Part shown: in pieces, positions 13,601-26,700 of the stretch
Layout: each line of letters opens with the position of its first letter
Position numbering within the stretch: the first letter of the stretch is position 1
Origin: Tubiluchus corallicola
Taxonomy: Eukaryota > Priapulida > Priapulimorpha > Priapulimorphida > Tubiluchidae
Direction of reading: 5' to 3'
Assembly (NCBI GenBank): GCA_030141605.1
Contig: JAQGDQ010000046.1
Location: 852,789 to 916,788 of the forward strand
Length of the DNA: 64,000 bases
Program-made: the position numbers and the translations under genes
Notes under the pieces: model-generated
What the model was told of the DNA's origin: nothing
What the model saw: only the letters and a program-made list of their open reading frames with translations
Databases searched by the model: none

Positions 13601-14640
13601 ACTCAAACCTAGCCAACATAAATGTGGTGTCCCACAAGGTTCAACACTTGGCCCGCTAGTGTTTCTTCTGTATATCTTCTGTATAAGCAATGACCTTGCT
13701 TATTAGTCTGTATTTCATACAAAATTGTTTTTTTGATGATACTAACCTGCTCTTATCTGATACTAACCTAAATAATCTTCAACAAATAGTCAATAAATGA
13801 AATCTTAAATGTCAGTTCTTGGATGCAAACCAATAGGTTAATGATAAATTACAAAAATACTAAACACATATTAATTGCATGAAAATGTTCAGCAGACTTA
13901 AATAATTTCCAACCCAAAACTATAAGATTTCAAGTAATTGAATGGTCCAATGGAATAAAATACCTGGGGTTATTTATTGATCACAAATTATCATGGGCCA
14001 CACTCAACATAAGCACATTTGTTATAAGGTTAGTAAAATTAAAGGTCTTATATTAAAAATTAAGCCCTATGTAGAACAAGCCACCATAAAGCTCATTTAC
14101 TTTGCCCTATGCCCTTTTACTTTGCCCATTTACTTACAGAATGGTATACTTTCCTGGGGCACTGCCACTTTAACTATACTAAAATCTCTTCAAACTCAAC
14201 AAAATGAAATTATAAAGTTAATGACATTCTCTACTAGGCATGAATGCGCTACACCATAATATTACAACCTGAAATTACTCAAAATAAATGATACTTATAA
14301 GCTTGAACTTGTAAAGTTTGTATACAAGGTCAAACATAAATTGCTGCCCAACCTCTTCAAAAATTATTATACCTCTGCATCTGATATACGCTGCTACAAA
14401 ACAAAACCTGCCATTAATAGATCTCTCTTCATTGAAATTGTTAATACATTTATAGGACAAAAATCTCTAAAATATCAAGGGCCTATACTATTGAACATTT
14501 TGCCTACTGATATCACTGCAAGGTCGTTAAATTCTTAGAAATGGAAATACTGCTGTTTCCTTATTGATAACTACAACATTCCTAGCCCCTATGAGGAGTA
14601 ACAGACATTATATAGTCACACAATAATTTTAAATTTATAA
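10690..14640 (+). mobile_element. Near full-length but dead non-LTR retrotransposon (ORF1, endonuclease, reverse transcriptase)
   Basis: An ORF1-like region occupies 10690-11290: coiled-coil-like lysine/glutamate stretch, then a frame at 10987-11193 with RRYIRDKVYAARKNINSAAD, typical of the LINE ORF1 RNA-binding region. The endonuclease follows: LKILHLNMSSLQKHY (about 11735), PPDLIAIRKTR (about 11820) and YLTGDINVNLLHHE (about 12185). The RT core lies at about 13350-13700: FGFRKNNSTA, LDLSKAFDTVDHNTL, GVPQGSTLGPLVFLLYI. A later block reads IKYLGLFIDHKLSW (about 13955). The YADD-type box appears as DDTNLL after frameshift near 13730. Many frameshifts and stops mean no activity. The T-rich tail may continue to about 15240, where ATCTATCTATCT occurs. 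I assign it to the Jockey/CR1/L2 superfamily; the clade is uncertain. Confidence 0.85.
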
Positions 14641-17540
14641 TTATTATTTTCTCAATTGAGATAATAAGTAATATAAATTTTATCAAGTCTATAGCCATTA
14701 GATTGTACCTCCAATTTAAATTTTGTTCTTATCTATAATTTCATCCAGCAATTTATACCTTACTGTATATCGAAGAGTAGAAACAGTCAAAATTTCTTGT
14801 TAGGAATTTGTGCATCAAGTGAGAGCTGATAAAAGGTAAACACATGATTATGCATGTATTGCTTATATGTCAGTTATTTCTTTTCCTTTGAGTTTTGTTT
14901 ACTTGATTTTGTTTTACATATTTTTCTGTGTATGCGCCATAAAGTATGCTTCAAAAATTATAAATGTTATTCTGCTTATTTTGTTCATTTTTTTTGCCAA
15001 TTTTGTTTACTCTTTGTTTGTTTGTTTACTTGCTTATTTTCTTTATTTTGGAAAAGATAAATGCATGGAGATGTGTTGTATATTTATAATTTGCTCCCCT
15101 CATTTTATTCCATATATGAGTATTGGTTTATGGTTTGTGTTTAAATGCATGTGCAACTAAGCCAGCTATGTATTTAATTATTGTACAGTTTAATCATTTG
15201 CTCATTCTTATTTAGTCGTGATTTTTTTATCTATCTATCTCTTGCTTTTCTCCCATTCAGCATAAAATACCAGTCTATTTAGAAAAGGAAAACACAATTG
15301 TTATTAAATTTCAAACTGAAAATCAATGGACAGTCAGGACTACATGGATTTAAATCAAAAGTTTGTATATTATATATGAAAACTACCAACCAAAAGTTCC
15401 CCTGACAGGAAACTCAATCTCAGATCTTGTGATATCCAACCACATTTGCTGAATATAAAAAATTCAAGGGTTTAATTCCTTGGATGGGAACTCACAGATC
15501 AACCTGATAGTTACGATAGTAGTGTCATCAAAAATCACAGATTGAAAATTCATCCTATTCGCTTATAAATTAATTGCCATGAAACTATCTTAAGGACAAT
15601 CGTGTGCGTCTGGTATTGTAATTGAAAAAAATCATGGTTTAAATCCTGGTTTAGGGAGACATTTTTCACATTCATATTTTTTGGTCAAGTTGGCTTCCAA
15701 AATTGGTAATAATATATTGCAGGTTTATTTTGTTATTTGGAGTATTATTTAAAATTATCTCAATCAAATATCTAAGTTGCCTTCTAAGTAAAATTTTATG
15801 TACAAAAATAGAGCTGGGCAAACTGCTCCCGTGTCACTCTGAAATAGCTTTTGCTTTTAGAACATTCTACCATCCAATCCCTCTCTTGCCACATTTGATC
15901 AAGGCTTCATCTGCAATTTCCCTTATATTTGCTGCAAAGCAAGTTTGTGAAGCAGCCATGTATGTTTGGTGAGCATTCCGCACCCATTCTGCAAGTTATT
16001 CCTGACGTCTGGTAAATGCCACTCTAGTCCATTAGGCTGTAGTATCGCATTCCCAGTGATCAAGGTAGCCCAAAGTTTAGCGCTTATAGCTGGCCTACTA
16101 ATTCAGCATTTCCAATGTTTTATTATCGTACTGTACCGTAGTGATTACTGAAGATCGACAGGGCGGTGAAGCCTATAAAGGCTTTTATTTACTATTATAG
16201 TTTATATGGTGAATGACGCATCCGAAACAGTGCTTTTACTGTTTTAGGTTGTACAAGTTTGACAAGCAGCGCATAAACAAAGTTTTTGCTTACCTTCGGA
16301 GTTTTAATGTGGTCCATGGCAAATTTATGGAATAAAATGTAGATATTACACTACACCCAGGGAGCAACCAGGCTCTGGAGCAACTACCCGCCTCACTCTA
16401 CCTTTCACGTACAACAACAGTTGCACCGCTAATGACAAATGTGATTAATGAGGCACTATTCATATTTTAAAAGAAGAGATTATGTCAATTAGCGTCCGGC
16501 TACTATCCGTAGCACAATTTCCTTGCCACGACAACAAAAGAACAATAGTACTGCTTACATTTTTAAGCAAAGTGACGAAATTTGCTTAATGAAACGACAA
16601 ATTTTTGAAATTTAACAAAAACAAAAGTTAACTTTAACCAATTTGATATTTGTAACCTCCGTCTGTTTCCCCGGATTTCCTGGCGCAGTACAAGTTTTGG
16701 CATGCTGTAGCATATCAACTACGCACAATACCATGTTTGAATTTTTCAACACTGGTGTCAGGCTCGTTAGTCGACTCGTCAGACTCGTCACTACCTTACA
16801 AATGTGTTAACAACATTTGAAGATATAAATAAAATTAGCTAGTTAAGATAAGATAACTAACTAAATAAAATAAAAGTAAACGAATGGTGATAATAGTAAT
16901 AATAACAACAACAACAACAACAATAATAATAATAATAATAATAACAATAATAATAACAACAATAGTAATAATAATAATCACATATCCTTTGCATCAGTGC
17001 CTCCTCCATGCTGTCAGTGGTCTTGTCCAATAACCACCGACTGGATTGTGTCCACTGACTACTTTGTCTTGGAAGTCTTGTTTCATCTATCCTGCAACCA
17101 TTTCCTAGAAATTCCTTTGTTACTTTCTTGCTAGAGCACTTAAAGAAGTTTGACCAATTTTCCATCTCAGTGTTTCTCAAAGTGTTCGTGGAATATGTAG
17201 TATTCGATGTAGATGCCTGCTATCGAAATTGTCAAACGCCTTGTAAATGACTGATGTTAAAACCATGCTATCCAGTATCCATTCCATAAATTACAAGTGA
17301 GATTACATTGCTGTTGTATATTTTGTTTTAGTCCTTAAACATCTGTTTGACCATAGCATACGACTGCAAGTAATGCAATTAGTGCAAATTTGCCACTAAA
17401 TGGCCGAGAAAGAATCACTCAGTCCGAGCGGTGTATAGTATGTATAGTTCCTTTTACACACCACTCTGCGCTCAGTCACCATAGCTGTGTCAAATTTACC
17501 AATGCCCTTTCTACGAGAGAAACGATCTTAATGTTCCGTA
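14641..17540. other. No gene recognised; probable LINE tail and AT-rich DNA
   Basis: 14650-15240 is T-rich, probably 3' untranslated sequence of the preceding LINE. GGTTTAATTCC (about 15470) and GGTTTAAATCC (about 15636) look like RNA polymerase III B-boxes, but no matching A-box or foldable tRNA is visible. Frames at 14854-15160 and 15703-16151 have no similarity I can recognise. Confidence 0.45.
16890..16980. repeat. AAC/AAT trinucleotide microsatellite
   Basis: Mixed (ACA)n and (AAT)n run. In reverse it makes an artificial poly-tyrosine/cysteine frame. Confidence 0.95.
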
Positions 17541-17720
17541 ACACTTTTGCTAGAACAATGATTTGAAAGCTGTTCTAGGCTGCTTGAGGGGCGCTAAAAG
17601 AATCTAGTTTGGGCTACCCTCTTCAATGTGAAAAAATGTCAACAATTTTTTAGGGAAGCAAAAGGGGGCCAATGAGTGCCAAATTAAAAAAAATCATGCA
17701 TCCTAATGAAATGCATATCA
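17541..17720. repeat. Dispersed direct repeat, copy 1 (second copy at about 18600-18760)
   Basis: Shares blocks such as CTAAAAGAATCTAG, TTGGGC and ACCCTCTTCAA with the copy about 1.06 kb downstream in the same orientation. Both copies follow a TTTGCTAGAACAA block and precede an AATTTAAAAAAA/CCTAAT block. Confidence 0.65.
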
Positions 17721-18599
17721 AATTACTCATCTTGTCACCCTTAACAAAAAATATATAGTTTGGCGTATCGCTGGCCTTTTCTTAGGTCACTACGGCTGCA
17801 TATTCAATAAAGTCGATGCACTTAATGGTCAAATTTACTTGGACTGTTACCAATTGATCTCAGGGCTTTATCTTAGCTGTCAGAGCAGATAGGATAACGA
17901 ATTTGCTGCCTAAATATAGTTTTTCAAGGTCAATGAATCCCTATCTCATGTTTAAAGGTCCCTATAATATCACCCCGTTTCAAGATGGCTGCTAACATGA
18001 CTGCAAATGTTGCGCAAAATGACAGAATTGCTCGTGTTGCCTTTAAAGCACTAAACTTTGCATAATGCCAAAATCTGTTCAGTCGATTAACTTTGGATAT
18101 GGAACTAATCAAAAATTATCTAATACGGACGCAGCTTGCAGACGGCCGAAAGATGGTTGTTGCTAGCCCATAAAGGCTATATATTTTAAGAATTGTGAAC
18201 AAAATCCACCTGTTTTGTCAAGCTAACTGGCACACACTGCCACAACATAACAAGATTATAGGTAACCACTGATATGTTTCCTCGAATGAATGTTACATGT
18301 ACAGTATTATATAATGCTTAGATACGTTGCTACGCTTTGTCTGGAACAAACATAATTATTATCTAAATACTTGAGCAAAAACAGTCAGCATCTTTAAATA
18401 GCTAACAAAATATCAGATTGGAATATGTTATTTATGCAGACGTTCAACACGAACTTTTTGTGCACTGATGATGTTTGTAAAAATGTGCAAAATTTCATGC
18501 AGTAACAAACCACAGCTTAGCTAGAATAATTATAGGTTGCCAATGCGTTTAATAATGCTGTGTAAGCATTGCCCTGCTCTGGCTTCTAACAACTCGGTG

Positions 18600-18760
18600 C
18601 AGCCTTTTGCTAGAACAAATATTTGAAGCTGTTTTAGATTCCCTGAGGTGCTCTAAAAGAATCTAGCTTGGGCCACCCTCTTCAAAGTGTCAGCTATTTT
18701 ATAATGGCCGAATTTAAAAAAACCAGGAATCCTAATAAAGAGCAAACTTTCAAAGTAACA
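18600..18760. repeat. Dispersed direct repeat, copy 2
   Basis: Same order of sequence blocks as at 17541-17720, clearly diverged and with small indels. No terminal inverted repeats were found, so the family type is unknown. Confidence 0.6.
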
Positions 18761-21700
18761 ATTCAATGTAACATTAAAAATTTAACATGCAATTCATGTT
18801 ATTTAAAACACATTGTTTGCATTTTCTTGCCTATGTGTACATATATTTGACTTTCATTATTTGTAATTCTGTCTTATATGCTATGTTTTTGAAGACACAT
18901 AACCTTTAAGTAGAATATGAAATTTATTTATTCGATTTTTTTTTCAGCTGTGCATTTTCAAATCTAAGTAAAATAATTTTTATCATGATTCCAAAACATT
19001 GATGGGTTAATAGTAAATAAGTGAAAATGTAAAAAAAAAATGCAAATTTAACATTATTCCAGAAATATACATCAAGAGCAGAACGTGTTCCAGTAATCAC
19101 AGGACTAAAAAATTTGGCTATTGTTTAAGTTTTATCAAGCGTCACAAATACCAATATGATTCCCAATGATTTGGAAAAAAGATTTTTCCAGTCCGTTCTA
19201 ATCACATTATCTAGATGATAAAACTTTTACTACTTAGAAAAGGCATTATTTTTCCTGTCATGATTGAGATCTGTTTCGGATAGGGTACTAGGTCAGACTT
19301 TTTTATAATTACAGTAATTCTGCCAGTCCAAACGAAACAATCATTGTCTTTCACCATTCGGTAAAATGATTTAACCATAGATAAATATTTTGCTTCGTAA
19401 AGTTAGTGTCCCTTATTGCCCCTTATGAATATTATTGAAAATTTTGGCAGTTTAAGTTGAAAGCTGAAAATTCTATATTTTCCGTATTGTAACTAGCGTA
19501 ATATATTCAGTATTGTAAAATTAAAAGCACCACTGTGTTGCGTCACCTTGTATTGCCTCACACTTTAGCACAGTTCCATGTGCCACCTCACTGTGTACTG
19601 TCCTGCCATGTAACGTGTCAGCAGTACACATTGAAGTGTAATGATTATCACCATTACGGCCCACGGTATACGTAGGCTTACCGGAATAGAAATGTAGAAT
19701 ACGAGACACTCTTAAAATCTCTTTATATATTACTATATATAAATTTATAACCGTCTACACGTTCTCAGACTAAGTAATACTTTTAGTAGAGATATATAAA
19801 AGTAGTATATATAAAAATTTCATCCCAGCTTAAATGGTCGCCAGCTTTTCGTGTACTAACTTTACCTACAATGGTGGCTGATTTGCTAACCTCTAGGGTT
19901 TTTTCGCCACCCTTTCTCTAACTACTACTAAGTTATTTTGCTGTGTATTGCAAGAGATAAATAAATTTACCTAATCTTATCTGTGAAACCCGAATAAAAA
20001 CATAAAGCAAGGATTTTAATGGGTTATGAGGAAAACAAAAATAAAATCATTTGAAAATTATTTAATGCAAGCTCAAAAAATTCGGTAGAAGTAAAATCAT
20101 TTGAAAATGTTTATTTAACATAGACAACAGAGAAATATTATTATTGTTATTTAATATAAGGAATAAGATGACTAAAAGAAATTCTGAAAAAAATGAAATC
20201 ATTGCAAAGTTATTTTTCAATAGAAACAATATAAAAATGTATAGGAAAATAATTTTGAAAATTATTGTTTAATACAAAATAATACAGAATATAAACTAAA
20301 AATTTATTTTGGCTTGACAGTAAGACCAGTAGCATAACAACTGAACAAGTTGCAAACAGGTGGCAAACACATCAGTCTTCTGTAAACTTCTAGCAACACT
20401 AGCTGTATAGCTTTCTCGTTACATTTGGGTTGTTTTCATCTAGAGAATCTGAGAAAAAATTGTATAATTACTGATAAAGTTACAACTAAAAACCCAAGAT
20501 GGTAGTAAAAATATTTTTTTATTACAAAATCTGAAAATCAACTAAATATGGGAAATTTGGGTGTCCCTGAAAGGTCAATACGGACAGGAGAAAGTTATCA
20601 AATATGAGACATGTCCCTAATATAAGAGAGAGTCTGGCAACCCTAGGTACGCGTCAGGATGGCACACTATGTGGGACGTTCGTGCTTGTTTGACTTCCCA
20701 TGTGCTGCCTCCCCTTGTACTACTTCGGCCGTATGCCGCATCACTGTGTGGGCATTGCCACGTAACTGCCTCATCGTACTGGCATGTACATTGCGCTGCA
20801 GTACATGTAAAGGTGTTATATGGCACTACAGTACATAGCGAGGGGCACTAGGTTTGGCTGTACTAGCCACCACAGTACACAGCCTGTTGAGCAAGCGTGA
20901 ATGTCCCATGTAGTATTCTCAGGCATCAGCTAGCGTATGTCAGTTTGACTGTCTACATTTATCAAAATCAGAATTCATTAGTTCCTTGACTGTGAGTAAA
21001 AGTATTAGTATGTACAATTGATGCAAAGTTCTGTTGTATTAACTATAACGAATTAAAATAAAATGTAAATATAACATTATAAGTAATTTTAGTTGCAATG
21101 TATAGGTGGAGGGCTGGCAAATGAGCATGAGTTATCGAGTCAGCCGCCTTATCATTCAAGTTTTTGGATAACATTTCCAAGTCAGACTTGAGTGTTAAAA
21201 GCCTATTAAGTTTTAGTCATTTCCAAGGCATACGGTACTTTGGTGTTCAAACTTATGTGGTCATTTCCAAACCAAACGTGACACTTAACTTTGTTATAAT
21301 AACTGTATTAACCTTGAAAATTATACTTACACAATATACTCCTTTCAAAGGGCACAGACATATCTTTTCAATTTCAGAAGCGTGCTGATAGATGGCATGC
21401 ATTTTGTGAATTATGTCATGAACCGAAATGATAGTCAGGAATTAAACCGAGCAACCCGGATTATTCCGACAGTTATTTATTTAACGGTTGCAAATTAGTT
21501 GTCAATGGATAACCAACAAGCTGATAACTGCATAAGAGTTAATTGTTAATCTTTCACTAGAACTTTTCAACGACTTTTGCCAGTGCAACAAATAAGCAAA
21601 AGCTGTGAATATCTGTCTTCCCGACATTCACCCTGACAATACACATATGCAATGAAAACTGCTGGTGAGTTTCCAGCAGTTTGGCCTTCATAGCTATTGA

Positions 21701-22837
21701 GTTAATTAATTTGTCACCTTTGCACGTAGATAGTTCCGCTCACAAGTTGAGTCAGTACATAGTGCCGCAGTGCATAGGGATGTCGAACAAGTGTGAGCAT
21801 CTTATGTAGCATCCCCAGGCACCATTTAAATTATCCACATTTATTACCTAAAGGTAATTGCTAGTGTGCAGTGAAAACATTAATTTTCTTAACAAAAATA
21901 TTATAAAATTGTTTGTAGGTTGTTTATTTAACTGATGTTGTCCTTGTTATGAAGAATTTCAAAACTCTATTTATTCAAAAGTTTTCGTATAATATTTGCA
22001 AGTCAGACATGGGCATTAAAACTTATGCAATTTTAGTTTTTTTCCAATATTCATCTTTCCGTTTTACATTAAACTATACTTCTACACACAGTGGCCTTCA
22101 AATAAAATCAACAAGAAGCTTCAGTTTCATCTCCAGTTGCTTGTTTTATGTGCTGTGTGAGACTTAATCTTTAAGCTTTCAACATAATTTTCGATTTTTG
22201 ACATTGCCACTAGCAATCAAAAGCTATAAGCCTTCACCGCGTGCACCATCTCACCGACAAGACACGTGCTCAGTGAAAACGGATTGCAACATCTTTTGCA
22301 TCAATTCAAGATCTACCATATAGCCAGAAAAACTTCTGTTTAAATTCTGTTACAATTTCTGAAGTAAATTCTATTACTTTTATATCGGGCAATCAACTAA
22401 TTTGCCACTTGTAAACACTTCTGTGTACAAAAAAGATATAATGCACCTTTTATAGTGCACCTACAAAAACCAAAATGTACAGTCTTGGAACCTGTGCATT
22501 AACTCTAGTACAGCAATTCAGCAAAGAGAAATTAGACAAATGTGACTATCTTTGAATATTAAATTTTTGATTCACGATTTCACAGCACTAGAGTTCACAT
22601 ATCAAAGAATTTCTTTTCATTGCAGCGCTTGATGGATTACTACTGTTACAAAGTTAATTTAGCTGTGAGACAATAGTTTGCTGGTTCTGATAAGAATAGT
22701 CTGTACTTGATCTGTCAAGTGTTCACTCAACATTTATTATATGGCACATGTAGACAGAGATAGGAAAGGACATGAGCTAAGGGAGAGAGAGAGCTGTAAA
22801 ACACAACACAATGGATTAAGATAGTTGTCTTTTGCAG
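18761..22837. other. Intergenic stretch upstream of NUP58, no gene recognised
   Basis: AT-rich. It contains three patches rich in GTGC/CAGTACA/TGCCGCACTG words (about 19530-19630, 20640-20900, 21740-21830). The noncoding first exon and promoter of NUP58 should lie at the right end of this stretch, because the first coding exon has a splice-acceptor-like TTTTGCAG before it, but I could not place them. Confidence 0.4.
20640..20930. repeat. Patch of diverged GTACA/GTGCC-rich repeat
   Basis: Repeated words CAGTACA, ATGTACTG and TGCCGCATCACTGTGTG are much richer in GC than the surroundings. Its right part (CAGTACACAGCC...GTGAATGTCCCATGTAG) is similar to 21749-21815 (CAGTACATAGTGCC...GTGAGCATCTTATGTAG). 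Confidence 0.55.
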
Positions 22838-22861
22838 GTCAAAGTACTTGATAGCATAAAA

Positions 22862-23628
22862 ATGGTGACAGGTTTCAACAACACCCCAGGAAAAACTGTA
22901 ACATTTGGCCCAACCACTACTACTACTGGTGGTAAGTATCTGTGTGCATAAAATTACATATTCATTCTGTTCTTAGTATTTTTAAGTTATAGTAGGAGTT
23001 TAATTTAGTACAAAACATTTACTGACATTTTGTTTAGTTTTAATTTCTTGCAAAACATTTTTGAGGCATTGTAATGTAACTTATTGTATTTCTATAACTT
23101 AATTTCTTTACTGTATAATACGAAAAATTAAAGCCCAAAAGTGCATATAAAGAACTTGAGAAGAGATATTTTTCAATGATTATTATAATATTGTTATATT
23201 GGCCTAAAGTATGGAACAAAATTCATTAATCTCACAAGGTGGTAGTTAGTATTGGAAAATTTAAATTCAGCAAAAAAAGATGTGTATAATTCGCATTCCG
23301 GTTAACTCCGTTGCAAAGTCCACTTCCCCTACTGTGCAGCACTGTTATAGTACAACTCGTATTTGAGTTTGAATTTTGCTTTCTTAAGTTAGCACACCAA
23401 GCAAAAATATTTTTTTGTTATCGTACCATCTACCATCATCCCCCACTTTATTCATCTGTCACTGTACTAATCTTATCTTCTTTGTAATCATCATTTTACC
23501 ATCAGGTTAGGCTTACGTGCTACGTCTTCCGACTTCCCTGCATCTGAATCAAATTGTATTTGGTATTTTTTGTTATGTAAATACTTGTGAATTTGTTGAG
23601 ATGGATGGACTAAATTATTATTGTTATT

Positions 23629-23708
<80 letters not shown>

Positions 23709-26700
23709 TGTTGCTGTTGCTGTTGTTGTTGTTGTTGTTATTATTATTGATATTATGACTACCAAAACTATTAGTGTATAGTACTAAACATTCTAGTTCT
23801 AAATTGTATTTAGTTTAAAAATAAATTTTATTGAAGAAACTATGCTTGAAGCAGACAGTTTTACAACTGATATATGTTCTCCCCTAGTGAGAGCGAAACG
23901 CTAGACATATGCAGAACAGGAGTGACCACAGTATACAACAAATGTTGTAATAATTATAAACAATACTTTGTAAAAAAAGTAACATGGTTAATATTATTTA
24001 AAGGACTTAGTGTTTGCAATAAAAAACTGCACTTATACAAATTTGTGTATTAACAGAATTATCTAGGGTGGGTTACCATGCAGGAACAGATGTACAAGTT
24101 CATTTGATGCACGACTATAGGCATTTATGTTAAAAGTTGACAAAAGAGTGCAGAGACTTATAAATAAATCATGTTGTATTTATACAGGTTTTGGTATTCC
24201 AAGTAGCATGGCAGCCACTCCAGGCTTCTCTTTTGGCACTGGTGGAGCATCTACTTCTGGTACTCCTGGGTTTGGTGTAGCTGGTGGTTTTGGTACAGCC
24301 ACTTCAGGACCAAATTTGAATATTGGTGCTGGTTTTGGTACAAGTAGCACCCCTCAGAATTTAGGAGTTGCTAGGCCTACAAATTTCAGTGCAGTAAGTA
24401 CAGCTGTTAGTTTTGGTGCAACTCCTGCTGCTCCATCTTCAGGATTTAGTTTTGGTACAACGACTGCTGCCCCGACCTTAGGATTTGGTAGTGCAAGTAC
24501 TACCGCACCAACTTTAGGGTTTCCTGGTTTTGGTGCTAAAACTACAGCGCCAACTTTAGGATTTGGTGCTACAGTTAGTTCAACAAATGCAGCACCAACT
24601 TTAGGAGGATTTGGTAAAATTGGAGGCTTTAGTGCGGCAAGCACAGCACCATCTTTGGGATATGGCGCTGGATTTGGCACAACAACTACTACGACTGCCA
24701 TGGGATTTGGCTCTGGCATTGGTACTGCAAGCACTGGAGCTGGGTTATCTACTGGATTTGGGATGACAACCCCTGCACTTACACTGGGGCCTAGCACTGG
24801 TTTTGCCGTAACTAGCACAGCAGCACCAAGCAGCCTTGGTGGACATGGTATGAGCAATATAGGAAGTAGCCTCGGTAGTGGCCAAACATTGAGTAAGCAT
24901 ATCTGTGATGTTATATCTAGTATTAATACTTATTTTTTTAAAGTCTGTGTAATATTTGAAAGAAGTTGTCACATAGTTTACTAAGGTAATGCATCACTCT
25001 TTCAATACATGTGGCTCCTGTATTACATGTGAACTAACTCAAAGAATTAGACCACTTGTCTTAATGCAGATTCTCTCAATTTATTAATTTTTATGTGCAG
25101 ACTTATGCAACAAATATATAAAAAACATAAGTTTTAAGTACCTGATCTAAGCAACTCTATAAACTAACTACTTATACAAGTATGCACCACTTGGGTATAT
25201 CACCTTGCATAACAATCCAGCCTGCTCAAACCTAATTGCACAGGCTTGTAAGACTCTTGTATACTGTCTTGTGTAAACTAAATTATACATAATCTTATCT
25301 AAATTTAGACAAGGTTATATAAAGTAAGCAAAGCTACAAATAAATGTGGAGTAATCTTACACAAACTTATACTCTCATGCAAATGACTCAGATTTATTTA
25401 ACCAAACTTCACTGGCAAATTTTATTCTATAATTTACAACAAGGATTTTTATTGTTTTTTTACAGTTGCTAGCTCACAGTAAACCATGTAGCTCTCTGGT
25501 AAATAATCCAATTTTTGTTTTAGTGATATTAAAATCAATTTCTAAATGCTGCCCTGAAATAGTAGATCCCAATGAGGAATTTTGTTAGGTAAAAAAATTT
25601 TATATCTTCAAATGTGTGTGAAATTTACATTTCTATTTGCTTCACCATCATGAGCATTCAAGAAGTGGGCTGCTGACAAAGGTTTTCCAGTCTTCTGCAT
25701 ATATATATATATATATATGCATGTAAACTATGTCCATCATTACCAACCGTAAAAATTAGTTTTGAGCTAAGCTATAAGGTTCCCTGTTATTTTTCGTAAA
25801 CAATTATTATATTGTGTAGATGTGCCATGCTAAATCATATGCAATTTATGAATGTAATACTCTAAAGCTTGAATGATGTTTCAGTATAGTAACTATTGTG
25901 CTGTTCTGGTACTTCTCTAATGTCCCTACTTTCTGATTTGCTAATTGTTGACACAAGTAACGGCCTGGAACTAGACATCGCTCGATCACATTTGTCTGAA
26001 AAGTTTGCACATTTCCATATCTTAATTTTTGTTATCAAGTTTTTGCATTCTGTCTTCAGAGCATCTCGAAAATCTTTAATCTTAAATGCGTACACAAAAA
26101 TATTCATGAGACTATTAGAAATGCCAAGCAAGTAAAAGTAACTGAAATTCGTTATTTCCATGGTGAAAGCACAGTCATCTATTTCGTCGCAGATGCGATA
26201 CAACAATGAGGCAATGAAGAACGGGAACCAGGAGACAATGAATAGTCCAACAGTTAGTGTGATTGCTTTAACCAACTTTAAGCTATTTTCCAGATGGTAT
26301 GAGTCAACATCCAAGTTATGCGGTATGCTGTTGCGGATCAGTTGCCGTTGTCTTATTGCGGCCTGCACGATCTTGGTATAGCAAAATATAATGGTCGGGA
26401 AAATAAAACTAGCTCTGAGTATGTCACATATAAGTGCAAATATGCCAAATGATCCCTCAAAGTACAAACAATCGTGGTTCCCGGTCTGGCCATCTGCGTA
26501 ATATATACTAGCGCCCATGATGCTTAGAGTCAGAGAAACTGACCATATTCCAACTTCACTGATGATGACCTTCTTATTGGTGATTATGCTATGTCGTCGC
26601 AATGGGTACACAATGCAGATATATCTCTCCACAGAGATGGCTCCATATAAACCAACTGAAGCAGTAATTGAGAGAGAAAGAACTCCCATTGCTGCTGCGC

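Noticed and set aside
14854-15160. Phe/Leu-rich frames suggesting membrane proteins
   Set aside because: T-rich LINE 3' tail translated in two frames; hydrophobicity follows from base composition.
16857-17180. Frame with poly-tyrosine/cysteine tail
   Set aside because: Its tail is the AAC/AAT microsatellite; the rest shows no similarity.
23517-23750. Open frame encoding about 35 consecutive cysteines
   Set aside because: It is the translation of the TTG/CTG-type microsatellite in NUP58 intron 1.
24354-24857. 167-codon antisense frame rich in Pro, Val and Ala
   Set aside because: Mirror image of the FG-repeat exon; biased codons leave the complementary strand open.
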